Under the pieces are notes generated by a model, which searched no databases, was not told the DNA's origin, and saw nothing but the letters and a program-made list of their open reading frames with translations. From contig JBBSNI010000049.1 of NCBI GenBank assembly GCA_038232695.1, positions 1-22,214 on the forward strand: a DNA stretch of 22,214 bases, written 5' to 3'. Every line of letters starts with the position of its first letter. The stretch's first letter is position 1. Source of the stretch: JAJNNC01 sp038232695 (GTDB taxonomy: Bacteria; Bacteroidota; Bacteroidia; Cytophagales; Cyclobacteriaceae). A program made the translations under genes and the position numbers. Positions 1 through 9,607 of this stretch are shown here, in pieces.

Positions 1-1035
1 CAGGTCGTTGAGGTTGTAGTAGGCTTTTCCAAGTTCTAAAGAGGCTTTCGCTTGCAGGGGCAGGTTACCGTATTGTTCGGAAATCCGAATGGCGTCTTCC
101 AGCAGGTTCAGCGCCTGCTCATTTTCGCCCTGCATGATAAAAGTCCTGCCTATGCTATAGTAGGCATAGCTGGTGCCCAACGTAGGATCGCCGGTCTGGG
201 TGCGTTCCAGTGCAATAGATTTTTTAAAATAGTCCAGCGCACCCTCGAAGTTTTGTAGTTGCAGCAACACCTCGCCCATGCTGATGTAAGCCGAAGAAAG
301 CTCCCTGTTAAGTCCATGCCTTTGTGCGATCCCGATAGCCAGCAACAGGTACTGTTTGGCGTCGTCGTAGATCTTCATATCCAGGTTGACACTGCCCAGT
401 ACTCTGTACAACGTTGCTTTGTCTTCTTCCATATCCAGTTCGTCGTACAGACGCAGGGCTTCTATGCAGCGGTTGGCAGCCAGCGCATTGTTGCCTAAAT
501 AGTTTTGTGTTTCACAGAGCAGGATGAGGGTGTGCGCCAGCAGCGGCTGGTCATTCAACTGCTTAAAAATGCCAGAGGCGGTCTGCCCATATTGCCGCGC
601 CAAAAGATAGTTGTCGCTACGAAAGCAGGATTCGCCCAGGCGGTAATAGGCTTGCGCCACCTGGGAAGAGTCCTGCGCTGCCTGGTAGATAGCAAGCCCC
701 TGGTTGAGATAAAACGAAAGGCTGTCGTAGTTATAACGGGTATTGTGGGCGTAGTAAGCCGCCAGGTTGACATAGGCTTTGGCCGTGCCGGCTTTGTAGG
801 AAGCTTTCCGGGCAGCCTGCAGCGCCTGCTCTGCATAGTAAAAAGCCGTATCGGGTTGTTTGCGCTCGTAGAAGTAAGACAGACCGTTCAGATAATTGGC
901 TCTTTCTTCGGGCGAAGCTGCCCCTTGCAGACCGCGCATAAGACTATCCGCTTCACCGGATGGCAACGGAGAGGGCGGATCAATGGCCTGGAACCAGGTA
1001 GTAAGAAGAATAATTGTATAGCAACTATGCCACAT
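1..1035 (-). CDS. TPR-repeat exported protein, N-terminal part (runs off left edge)
   Basis: The minus strand is open from an ATG at 1035 to base 1, giving 345 codons without a stop. The start MWHSCYTIILLTTWFQA resembles a signal peptide or N-terminal anchor. The rest is a series of helical tetratricopeptide-like repeats; recognisable units include AYVNLAAYYAHNTRYNYDSL, AQAYYRLGESCF, SAYISMGEVLLQLQNFEGA and TSYAYYSIGRTFIMQGENE, each about 35-40 residues. TPR arrays mediate protein-protein contacts. In Bacteroidota an exported TPR array like this is very often the sensor part of a histidine kinase or a LuxR-type regulator whose TM helix and output domain lie C-terminal, here outside the window. 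That function is inference; only the TPR array is seen. It is divergent from ruvA with a 245-bp spacer, in which I find no convincing TAnnTTTG promoter. Confidence 0.85.
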   Translation of the reverse strand, partial: MWHSCYTIILLTTWFQAIDPPSPLPSGEADSLMRGLQGAASPEERANYLNGLSYFYERKQPDTAFYYAEQALQAARKASYKAGTAKAYVNLAAYYAHNTRYNYDSLSFYLNQGLAIYQAAQDSSQVAQAYYRLGESCFRSDNYLLARQYGQTASGIFKQLNDQPLLAHTLILLCETQNYLGNNALAANRCIEALRLYDELDMEEDKATLYRVLGSVNLDMKIYDDAKQYLLLAIGIAQRHGLNRELSSAYISMGEVLLQLQNFEGALDYFKKSIALERTQTGDPTLGTSYAYYSIGRTFIMQGENEQALNLLEDAIRISEQYGNLPLQAKASLELGKAYYNLNDL

Positions 1036-1280
1036 GCTGAAAAAGCATCATAAACGAACCAAACATTACAAGGAAATACTATGCCATTTGCCCCGCCCAA
1101 AGTTAATTATTTTCCGGCATTTCGTGATATATTTTGTACAATACCTGAAAGTATGCTGCCGGAGGCCGGTCTGACAGCGGTCAAATTGAATGATTCTCTG
1201 TTATTTCCGCACTTACCCTGCCACTGCGCTTGTGTTATCTGTCTGAGTTTTTGTAGCTTAGCCGCAAATTTGAAATCCGC

Positions 1281-1904
1281 ATGTTTGCTTACATAGAAGG
1301 AAAGCTGATCCACCGCGAGCCTGCTTATGCGGTCATCGATGTGCAGGGCGTTGGCTATGAGCTTAGGATCTCGCTCAATACATTTAACCTGATCGGGCAG
1401 AACGATACCTGCAAGCTGCACACCTACCTGTACGTACGGGAAGATGCACAGTTGCTCTTTGGGTTTGCCCACCCGGAAGAAAAACGGCTTTTTCTGGACC
1501 TGCTTTCTATCAGCGGCGTAGGACCCAGCCTGGCGCTCATGATGCTCTCCTCCATGCAGGTAGAAGAACTCAAGGCAGCCATCGCGCAGGGCGATGTGAA
1601 GACGGTGCAGCGCGTGAAAGGCATAGGCGCCAAGACGGCCCAGCGGATCGTGCTGGAACTTCAGGATAAAATAAGGAAGGAAGAAATGCTGTCTGGCGGC
1701 TCTTCAGAAAAGTTGCAGGGATTCTATGGGGGCGGGTACAATACCTTAAAATCCGAAGCGTTATCAGCATTGATTACCCTGGGTGTCAACAGGATCGTAG
1801 CCGAAAAAAGCATTGAAAAAGCGGCGAGTGAGTGGCAGAAAAAAAACGAGCTTTCTGCTTTAAAACTGGAAGAGTTGATCAAGCTATCACTAAAAACCAC
1901 ATAA
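1281..1904 (+). CDS. ruvA: Holliday junction branch migration protein RuvA
   Basis: The 207-residue product begins MFAYIEGKLIHREPAYAVID, the usual RuvA OB-fold start with the VGYE motif at about 24-27. Two helix-hairpin-helix motifs follow: ISGVGPSLALMML (about 77-89) and VKGIGAKTAQRIVLEL (about 112-127). These bind the DNA backbone at four-way junctions. A flexible linker (about 130-155) leads to domain III (about 155-205), which contacts the RuvB ATPase. The length is slightly above the usual 190-203. RuvA tetramers hold Holliday junctions square-planar while RuvB drives branch migration in recombination and repair. The ATG at 1281 fits the family start exactly. Its TAA (1902-1904) lies in the same reading frame as the following sprA, so only this one stop codon separates the two coding regions. 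Confidence 0.97.
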   Translation: MFAYIEGKLIHREPAYAVIDVQGVGYELRISLNTFNLIGQNDTCKLHTYLYVREDAQLLFGFAHPEEKRLFLDLLSISGVGPSLALMMLSSMQVEELKAAIAQGDVKTVQRVKGIGAKTAQRIVLELQDKIRKEEMLSGGSSEKLQGFYGGGYNTLKSEALSALITLGVNRIVAEKSIEKAASEWQKKNELSALKLEELIKLSLKTT

Positions 1905-1916
1905 AACGAATCAGTC

Positions 1917-4900
1917 ATTATTTCTCTGTCTGTTAATACAAAGCCACGAAGTTTTGTAAGCAAAAAAAGCATCGTCTGTTGTCCCCTTTGGCTGGCATGT
2001 TGCCTGACGTTCTGCTTTGTATGCCCATCTGTATGGGCACAGGAAACGACTGTCCCGGCCGATACCGTGCCGCAGGATACGGTAGTGCAGGATTCTACGC
2101 GCAACTTAGGCTACCGCAGGAGCACCCGGCCTACCTTCCAGCAAAGCGACCGCTTCGGCGACCCTTTTTCTAACCGCAGAAGCCCTTCGCCCCTGTTCCC
2201 CGGCGACCCTACCATGCTGGAAGTAACCCCAAAGCTGGATACGGCCGACACAACCATCAACTATTCTATCTACGAGAAATTAGGCGACATCAACTACAGG
2301 GCGCCGACCAATATGAGCTTCGAGGAATACTCCGAGCTACAAGACCGGCAGATCAGAAAAGAGTACTGGCGCGACCGCTCCACAGGGCTGGATGGCGAGA
2401 GCGCCGTCAGCGGACGCCGCCTCATCCCGCCTATCTATACCACGCCGGTGTTTGACCGCCTCTTTGGTGGCTCTTTTGTAGACATACGCCCCAATGGTTT
2501 TGTCACCCTGGACTTCGGTGGACGCTTCCAGCGTATCAACAACCCCCAGGTGCCTGTACGGCTGCAACGCAACGGCACCTTTGACTTTGACCAGCAGATC
2601 AGCCTGAACGTGACGGGTAAGATAGGCGATAAGCTGGCCGTCACGGCCAACTATGATAACAACAATTCTTTTGATTTCCAGAACAATGTTAAGGTAGAAT
2701 ATACCGGCTATCCTGAGGAAATTATCAAAAAGATAGAGATAGGCAATGTGAGCCTGCCCGTGAGCAACAGCCTGATCACTGGCTCGCAAAGTTTGTTCGG
2801 ACTCAAAACCCAACTGCAATTCGGCAGGCTCTTTGTCACCAGCGTAGCTTCCGTACAGCGGGGCAGCAGCGACGCCGTGACGGTAGAAGGAGGCTCTCAG
2901 ACCCGTGACTTTGAAATTCGTGGCTCGGATTATGACGAAAACCGCCACTTTTTCCTGGGGCACTTTTTTCGGAACAATTATGAAACATGGTTGGCAGCGC
3001 TTCCCCAGATCATCTCAGGAGTGAACGTGACACGGGTAGAAGTATATGTGCTGAACCGCAACAACAACACCGAAACGCTGCGCAATTTTGCGGCCTTTAT
3101 GGACCTGGGCGAAGGAGACACAGCAGCCATTTACCGCGAAAATAACCCTAAAATTGGTACGGGTGCTCAGGGTCCTACCCGCAACGATGCCAATCAACTG
3201 TTTACCAGCCTGCAAAACACACCGGGCATCCGCAACGCAGTCAATGCCAGCGAAATCCTGGCCTCCGACCAGTTTAACCTGGTCAAAGCCACCGACTTTG
3301 AGGTCATCACCTCTGCCCGCAAACTGAGCGAAAGAGAGTATACCTTTAACAGCCAGTTGGGGTATCTGTCGCTCAACCGGAAATTACAGAATGATGAGGT
3401 GCTGGCGGTCGCTTTTGAGTATACCTACAACGGACGTGCTTATAAAGTAGGCGAACTGACCGAAGACTACCAAAGCCTTCCCGACAGCGCGGCGGTGTTT
3501 CTCAAACTGCTGCGCCCTACCAAGATCAACACCAACGTGCCTACCTGGGATCTGATGATGAAGAACATCTATTCCCTGAACGCTACCCAGATCAGCCGCG
3601 AAGGTTTTCAGCTAAGAGTCATCTACCGCGATGATAATTCGGGCATAGACAACCCCAGCCTGCACGAAGGAGAAAACACCAAAGATATACCCCTGATCCG
3701 TTTGTTAGGGCTGGATGATTTGAACCAAAACAATGACCCCCAGCCGGATGGTAACTTTGATTTCGTAGAAGGCATTACCATCGACCCGGACCTGGGAACC
3801 ATCATTTTCCCGGTGCTGGAGCCTTTTGGCAACCAACTCAGGCAGGTCATCTCCCAGGGCGACCCGGAGCCTAACCTGATCAACAAGTATGTCTACGACG
3901 CCCTCTATGAAACCACTAAAGCCGATGCGGAACTGCTGACGACCAAAAACAAGTTTTTCCTGACGGGGAGCTTTATTGCAGGCTCCGCCAATGAGATCAC
4001 CCTGCCTGGCATCAATATCTCGGAAGGCTCCGTGCAGGTGATCGCCGGTAACACACCCCTGACCGAGGGCGTCGACTATACGGTAGATTATAACCTGGGA
4101 AGGGTCAGCATCCTGAACGAAGGCGTATTAAGCTCGGGCAAAACCATTCAGATCACCTACGAAAAAGAAGACCTCTTTAACTTCCAGCAGAGAACCCTGC
4201 TAGGTACGCGCTTGGATTACCGGGTAAACGACGACATCAACATCGGGGCTACGGTGCTCTATCTGAACGAACGCCCTGTCATTACCCGCCCCTCCATAGG
4301 CGATGAGCCTACCCGGAACACCAAGTATGGTTTTGACATCAACTACCGCAAAGACTCCCGCTTCCTGACCCGGATGGTAGACCTGTTGCCTATCGTGCAG
4401 ACCAAGGAGCCTTCCACCATTACCTTCAGTGCGGAGTTTGCCCAACTCATTCCGGGTACTTCTAACATTATCAATGGCGATGGCACTTCTTATATTGATG
4501 ATTTTGAAAATACCATTACCCCCTTTAGTCTGGGCGGGCAGTCGCAGTCCAGCACCTGGACGCTGGCAGCCACACCTGCGACCGATGTTGGGCAGTTTGA
4601 CAAAACGCCACAGGCAGGCAGCAAACTGGGCAAAGGATACAAACGCGCCAAACTGGCCTGGTATACGGTAGACTACAGCACCTTTTATGCAGGCAGACAA
4701 AAGCCTGACAACATTCCCAAAGACATCATCAATCATTACGAAAGGGGGATTCTTCCCCAGGAAGTATTCCCCCAACAGAACCAGCAGACGATCAATACTT
4801 TTTTGCCTGTTTTCGACTTAGCTTATTTTCCTTCGGAAAGAGGTCCTTACAACTATAATCCAAATCTGACCGATGCCGGACGGCTGCCAGACCCGGAGAC

Positions 4901-7900
4901 CAACTGGGGCGGCATTACCCGCGCGATCACCTCGGAAGTGGATTTTGATAAATCTAACATAGAATATATAGAGTTCTGGCTGATGGACCCTTTCATCAAC
5001 AACGAAAACGGCCAGGTGCAGAATGGCGGCGAGGGCACGAACAATACCACAGGCGGCAGGCTGGTCTTCAACCTGGGCAGCGTGTCGGAGGATGTGATAC
5101 CCGACAACAGACACTTTTTTGAAAACGGCCTGCCGGAAGACTACAGCAGCGAAAATGTGCAGGTGACCGAGCTGGGCAGGGTTACGACCAAGCAGTTTCT
5201 GACAGAAAATTTTGACAATACCTCCGCCGAGACACGCAGCAACCAGGACGTGGGCTTCGATGGGGTAAGAAACGACCAGGAAGCTGAATTTTACAGTGGC
5301 TTTACCAATGCCATTCCTGCCCCCGCCCGTGAGAGGATCAGCGGTGATATTTCAGCAGATAATTTTCAGCATTACCTGGCGCCGGAATACAACGCCGGCA
5401 ATGCACAGATCGTGGAGCGTTATAAAAATTTCAACAACCCTGAAGGCAATACGCCCATCATCAACGGCAACCAGGCATTTACCACCGCCGGTACCCAGCA
5501 GCCCGACAACGAAGACCTCAACCGGGACAACACCCTGAGCGACCTGGAAGAGTATTACGAATATGAAATTGACCTGCGACCTAACAGGATGCAGGTAGGG
5601 CAGAATTATATCGTGGATAAGATCGTTCCCGATAATCACAAAGATGTGACCTGGTATCTGTTCAGAATTCCAGTGCGTCAGCCCGACCGGGTGCAGGGCA
5701 GCATACAAGGGTTCAAATCCATACGGTATATCCGTACGTATCTGACAGGTTTCTCCCAGCCGACGGTTCTGCGTTTTGTCAAATTTCAGATGGTAGGCAG
5801 CCAGTGGCGGCGCTATACCGGCGACCTTTACGATAAGGGGGTGTTTGAATACAACGAAGCCTACGACCCAAGATTTACGATTTCGGTAGCCAACATAGAA
5901 GAAAACTATACCAACGACGGCGACGGCTCGCCCTACCGGCTGCCGCCGGGCGTCGTCCGCGACCGCGACAATACCTCTGCCATCGACCGACGGGTCAATG
6001 AGCAGTCGATCAAACTATGTATGGAAGACCTCAAAGACGGCGACTCGCGCGCTGCCTTCAAGAACATGACGCTGGACCTGATCAACTACGGCAGCATCCG
6101 CATGTTCCTCCATGCCGAAAGCGAGACGTCCGCCGACAGTAGCGTGAACGGCTTGCTGCGCCTGGGTACAGACTTCACCGAGAATTACTACGAAATAGAA
6201 CTTCCCCTGGTCATGTCGCCTGCCGGTGTAGCCGATGAAAACGTGATCTGGCCGGAAGCCAATAATATTGACATCCAGTTGGATGAATTGTACGCCATCA
6301 AATCGGAAAGAAACCGCTTGGGCAGACCTATTACCCTGCCTTATGCCAAACCGGTAGGCAAATACAAGATCACCGTAGTGGGTCGTCCTGACCTGAGCAA
6401 CGTACAAACCGTGATGATCGGCGTGCGCAACCCTACCACCACCACCGACCGGGCCGCCCAGTCGGTATGTATCTGGGCTAATGAGTTGCGCGTGGGTGAC
6501 TTTGACCGCAGCAGCGGCTGGGCAGTCAATGCCCGCGTCAATACCAAGCTGGCGGATTTGGCCAACGTCACCGCCTCGGCGCGTCATATGACCTATGGCT
6601 TTGGCAGCATTCAGTCTAAAATCTCGGATCGCAGCCGTGAGGAAACAACTGAATACGACATCTCAGCGAATGTTAATGTGGAAAAAATGCTGCCGCAAAA
6701 GTTAGGCGTACAGGTGCCTATGTATGTCAGCTACGAAAGATCCAACATTGTCCCCCAGTTTGACCCCCGCGACCCGGACATTCCGCTGGACGCTTCTATC
6801 CTCTCGCTGCCGTCGGAAGAAAAAGCCGATTACCTGGACATTGTCACCGACCAGTCGGTACGGCGAAGCCTGAATTTTACCAACGTAAAGAAGATCAAGC
6901 TCCGCCAAGATGCCACGCCTCACTTCTATGACCTGGCCAACTTTACGTTCTCCTATGCCTACAGCGATATAGAAAGGAGCAACTTTAACACCGCCCTGTA
7001 CGAGCAGCGGCTCATTCGCGGCGGGGTAGGCTACAACTACTCTTTTCCGAAGATAAGCATTGCGCCTTTCGGCAATATGGAAGCCCTGAATTCGCCCTGG
7101 CTGGCGCTGATCAAAGATTTTAACTTCTCGCCCCTGCCTTCGAGCGTGAGTGTGCGGGCAGACCTGAACCGCAGCTTTGTCAAGACGCTGCTCCGGGATG
7201 CCAACCTGCGCCCTTTCAGCGAAAGCGAGACGCTTTACGAGAAAGCGTTTACTTTCTCCCGCCTGTATGACCTGAACTGGAACCTGACCAACAGCCTCGC
7301 CCTGGATTATGGGGCACGTGCTTACTCCATTATTGATGAACCCCTGGGCGAGATAGATACCGAAGCGAAAAAGGATACGCTGCTTACCAATCTCAAAAAG
7401 CTGGGCAGGCTCAAAAGCTTTGACCAGAATATTACAGCCACCTACGCAGTGCCCTTCGACAAACTGCCGCTGACCAACTGGATTGATGCCGACGTACGAT
7501 ATGGTGCAGGCTATACCTGGCAGGCAGGCGCCTATACGCCCGGCAAGATCAGCCAGGCCGATACACTGGGCAACATCATCCAGAACAACCGCGATCAAAG
7601 CCTGACCGGAAAGATAGACATGGTGCAGCTTTACAATAAGATAAAGTTTTTGCAGAAAATTAACACACCCTCTAAGGGCGGTACCGCCCGCCCGGCGGCT
7701 CCCGCCAAGCCTTCCGCAGGCGCCCAGGACAGCACAGCAGCCAAGCCCGCCGCCGATCCCAAATTCCTGAAAGGCATGTTGCGGGTGCTCATGTCGCTGC
7801 GCTCTATTAATGTCACATATAACCTGGGCGATAATACGTTGCTGCCCGGTTATAAGCCTACCCCTTTCCTGTTTGGTTTGAGCGAGGGGTTTGCCTCGCC

Positions 7901-9143
7901 CGGGCTGGCTTTTATATTAGGCAGCCAGGACCCTGACATACGCTTCCGCGCCAGGGACAACGGCTGGTTGGCCACCAGTTCGTACCTGACCATGCCTTTT
8001 CAGCAGTCCAGCACAGAAAACATCGGGGTGCGGGCAGATGTAGAACCTTTCCGGGACTTCCGCATCCAGTTGGATTTCAAGAAAACCACGACGGCTACTT
8101 ACCAGGAAATTTTCAGGAGGAACGACAGTACCGGGACTTTCATTCCGCTGAATCCGTCGCGTTCGGGCACGTACAACATCACGTATTATGCCTTGCCTAC
8201 CGCCTTCAACCCCAGCAACGGCGACAATATTTCTGCTATATTCCAGCAGTTTGAAGCCAACCGCGCGATCATTCAGAGCCGGCTGGAGCAGGAGAATCCT
8301 AATTTTAATCCTGAAACGGCGCGCTACAACACCAATTCGCAGGATGTGCTGATCCCGGCTTTCCTGGCAGCGTACTCGGGACAGGACGTTAACAAGGTAA
8401 AGCTCAGCCCTTTTCCTAAGATTCCTTTGCCCAACTGGAGGATAGATTATAATGGTCTGCCGCGCCTGGCGCCAGGTCTTACCAATGCTTTCCAGTCACT
8501 GACCATTTCTCATGCTTACAATGCAGCTTACAGCGTCAACAATTTTAACAATTCGCTGCTCTACGAGAACGACCTCGAACTGGACGGGCGGGTGACGGAT
8601 TATCCGTTTGCTTCTATCGCCAGCGACTCTGGTATCTTTGTACCTACCTATGTGATCCAGCAGGTGACCATCACCGAAAGGTTTGCCCCGCTCATTGGTA
8701 TCAATGTCAGGATGAAAAGCAGCCTTTCCGGGCGTATTTCTTATGATACGGAGAGAAGCCTGGCGCTGAACCTGTCCAATACCCAGGTAACCGAGCTTAC
8801 CAGCCGGGGACTGACGGTCAATATAGGCTTTACCAAGTCTAAGTTTAAGCTGCCGTTCCGCGTGAAGGGAGAAACCATTACGCTGAACAACGACCTTACC
8901 TTTAATGTAGCCGCGTCGCTGAAAGACACCAAAACGATACAGCGCAAAATAGAGGAAGAAAATACCATCACCAACGGCAATTTGACGTTCCAGTTGCGCC
9001 CTACAGTAGACTACCGGGTCAACGAAAAGCTGAACGTGCAGTTGTATTTTGCCCGCACGGTAAACGATCCTAAAGTGACTAATTCGTATAAGCGGACGGT
9101 GACGGAATTTGGTACGCAGGTACGGTTTAATCTGGCGCAGTAG
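1917..9143 (+). CDS. sprA: SprA, outer-membrane translocon of the type IX secretion system
   Basis: This is a very large protein (about 2,400 residues), the size expected for SprA, the 36-strand beta-barrel that is the outer-membrane pore of the T9SS. Long stretches are barrel-like, with alternating residues and aromatic girdle. Family-typical segments include RQIRKEYWRDRS near the start, SYIDDFENTITPFSLG near base 4490, and a terminal strand FGTQVRFNLAQ. The start is a problem. The first GTG in frame (2067) lies inside the mature protein. Upstream, still in frame, is a good signal peptide: basic KPRSFVSKKS, a Cys/Leu-rich core (1971-2030) and a VWA|QETT cleavage site. Upstream of that only ATT (1917, 1920) or CTG (1926) could initiate; I use 1917 as the outermost. 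A low-complexity Ala/Pro/Lys insert lies at about 7680-7765. It is flanked by ruvA and gcvH, an order I recall from other Bacteroidota. Confidence 0.95.
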   Translation: MISLSVNTKPRSFVSKKSIVCCPLWLACCLTFCFVCPSVWAQETTVPADTVPQDTVVQDSTRNLGYRRSTRPTFQQSDRFGDPFSNRRSPSPLFPGDPTMLEVTPKLDTADTTINYSIYEKLGDINYRAPTNMSFEEYSELQDRQIRKEYWRDRSTGLDGESAVSGRRLIPPIYTTPVFDRLFGGSFVDIRPNGFVTLDFGGRFQRINNPQVPVRLQRNGTFDFDQQISLNVTGKIGDKLAVTANYDNNNSFDFQNNVKVEYTGYPEEIIKKIEIGNVSLPVSNSLITGSQSLFGLKTQLQFGRLFVTSVASVQRGSSDAVTVEGGSQTRDFEIRGSDYDENRHFFLGHFFRNNYETWLAALPQIISGVNVTRVEVYVLNRNNNTETLRNFAAFMDLGEGDTAAIYRENNPKIGTGAQGPTRNDANQLFTSLQNTPGIRNAVNASEILASDQFNLVKATDFEVITSARKLSEREYTFNSQLGYLSLNRKLQNDEVLAVAFEYTYNGRAYKVGELTEDYQSLPDSAAVFLKLLRPTKINTNVPTWDLMMKNIYSLNATQISREGFQLRVIYRDDNSGIDNPSLHEGENTKDIPLIRLLGLDDLNQNNDPQPDGNFDFVEGITIDPDLGTIIFPVLEPFGNQLRQVISQGDPEPNLINKYVYDALYETTKADAELLTTKNKFFLTGSFIAGSANEITLPGINISEGSVQVIAGNTPLTEGVDYTVDYNLGRVSILNEGVLSSGKTIQITYEKEDLFNFQQRTLLGTRLDYRVNDDINIGATVLYLNERPVITRPSIGDEPTRNTKYGFDINYRKDSRFLTRMVDLLPIVQTKEPSTITFSAEFAQLIPGTSNIINGDGTSYIDDFENTITPFSLGGQSQSSTWTLAATPATDVGQFDKTPQAGSKLGKGYKRAKLAWYTVDYSTFYAGRQKPDNIPKDIINHYERGILPQEVFPQQNQQTINTFLPVFDLAYFPSERGPYNYNPNLTDAGRLPDPETNWGGITRAITSEVDFDKSNIEYIEFWLMDPFINNENGQVQNGGEGTNNTTGGRLVFNLGSVSEDVIPDNRHFFENGLPEDYSSENVQVTELGRVTTKQFLTENFDNTSAETRSNQDVGFDGVRNDQEAEFYSGFTNAIPAPARERISGDISADNFQHYLAPEYNAGNAQIVERYKNFNNPEGNTPIINGNQAFTTAGTQQPDNEDLNRDNTLSDLEEYYEYEIDLRPNRMQVGQNYIVDKIVPDNHKDVTWYLFRIPVRQPDRVQGSIQGFKSIRYIRTYLTGFSQPTVLRFVKFQMVGSQWRRYTGDLYDKGVFEYNEAYDPRFTISVANIEENYTNDGDGSPYRLPPGVVRDRDNTSAIDRRVNEQSIKLCMEDLKDGDSRAAFKNMTLDLINYGSIRMFLHAESETSADSSVNGLLRLGTDFTENYYEIELPLVMSPAGVADENVIWPEANNIDIQLDELYAIKSERNRLGRPITLPYAKPVGKYKITVVGRPDLSNVQTVMIGVRNPTTTTDRAAQSVCIWANELRVGDFDRSSGWAVNARVNTKLADLANVTASARHMTYGFGSIQSKISDRSREETTEYDISANVNVEKMLPQKLGVQVPMYVSYERSNIVPQFDPRDPDIPLDASILSLPSEEKADYLDIVTDQSVRRSLNFTNVKKIKLRQDATPHFYDLANFTFSYAYSDIERSNFNTALYEQRLIRGGVGYNYSFPKISIAPFGNMEALNSPWLALIKDFNFSPLPSSVSVRADLNRSFVKTLLRDANLRPFSESETLYEKAFTFSRLYDLNWNLTNSLALDYGARAYSIIDEPLGEIDTEAKKDTLLTNLKKLGRLKSFDQNITATYAVPFDKLPLTNWIDADVRYGAGYTWQAGAYTPGKISQADTLGNIIQNNRDQSLTGKIDMVQLYNKIKFLQKINTPSKGGTARPAAPAKPSAGAQDSTAAKPAADPKFLKGMLRVLMSLRSINVTYNLGDNTLLPGYKPTPFLFGLSEGFASPGLAFILGSQDPDIRFRARDNGWLATSSYLTMPFQQSSTENIGVRADVEPFRDFRIQLDFKKTTTATYQEIFRRNDSTGTFIPLNPSRSGTYNITYYALPTAFNPSNGDNISAIFQQFEANRAIIQSRLEQENPNFNPETARYNTNSQDVLIPAFLAAYSGQDVNKVKLSPFPKIPLPNWRIDYNGLPRLAPGLTNAFQSLTISHAYNAAYSVNNFNNSLLYENDLELDGRVTDYPFASIASDSGIFVPTYVIQQVTITERFAPLIGINVRMKSSLSGRISYDTERSLALNLSNTQVTELTSRGLTVNIGFTKSKFKLPFRVKGETITLNNDLTFNVAASLKDTKTIQRKIEEENTITNGNLTFQLRPTVDYRVNEKLNVQLYFARTVNDPKVTNSYKRTVTEFGTQVRFNLAQ

Positions 9144-9209
9144 AATAACCTAACAAATGTTTTTTCAGTTAAAAAATTAGAGCGTACTTTTAGAGCAAAA
9201 ATTCAAACC

Positions 9210-9590
9210 ATGAATATACCCCAGGATCTTAAATACACCACCGACCATGAGTGGATCAGAGTAGAAGGCAACGAAGCTTATGTAGGCGTGACAGATTTTG
9301 CCCAGAGCGAGTTAGGCGATATCGTTTACGTAGAAATTGAAACGGAAGGCGAAGATATTGCCCAGGGTGATGTTTTTGGTACGGTAGAGGCGGTCAAAAC
9401 GGTATCGGACCTGTTTATGCCTATTACCGGCAAAATCTTACAGGTAAACCCCGACCTGGAAGCCGCCCCGGAGTCGGTGAACGAAGACCCTTATGAAAAA
9501 GGTTGGATGATCAAGATCAGCATCAGCGATGAGGCTGAGTTGGATGGCTTGTTAGACGCTGCCGCGTACCAGGAATTGGTAGGCGCTTAA
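9210..9590 (+). CDS. gcvH: Glycine cleavage system H protein
   Basis: The 126-residue length is normal for GcvH. The lipoylated lysine lies in the family motif GTVEAVKTVSDLFMPITG, as K63. Other landmarks are YTTDHEWIRVEG at 9-20, VGVTDFAQSELGDIVYVE at about 25-42, and the C-terminal NEDPYEKGWMIKI. The protein carries the aminomethyl group on its lipoyl arm between the P, T and L proteins of the cytoplasmic glycine decarboxylase complex. The other gcv genes are not in this window. It follows sprA after 66 bp; a weak -7-like TACTTTTA at 9185-9192 could serve as a promoter, but the match is imperfect. The ATG at 9210 gives the standard N-terminus. Confidence 0.97.
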   Translation: MNIPQDLKYTTDHEWIRVEGNEAYVGVTDFAQSELGDIVYVEIETEGEDIAQGDVFGTVEAVKTVSDLFMPITGKILQVNPDLEAAPESVNEDPYEKGWMIKISISDEAELDGLLDAAAYQELVGA

Positions 9591-9607
9591 AGGCATCCGC
9601 TCCCCGC

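Noticed and set aside
505..1053. 182-codon plus-strand open frame at the left edge
   Set aside because: The opposite strand encodes a clear TPR array through the same bases.
2067..2069. GTG at 2067 as the sprA start
   Set aside because: It lies past the predicted signal-peptide cleavage site. Starting here would remove the export signal of an outer-membrane protein.
6702..7598. 298-codon open frame on the minus strand inside sprA
   Set aside because: It is a shadow of sprA codon composition, with no recognisable motif, and is fully antisense to a conserved gene. The same applies to 2337-2963 and 4200-4775.
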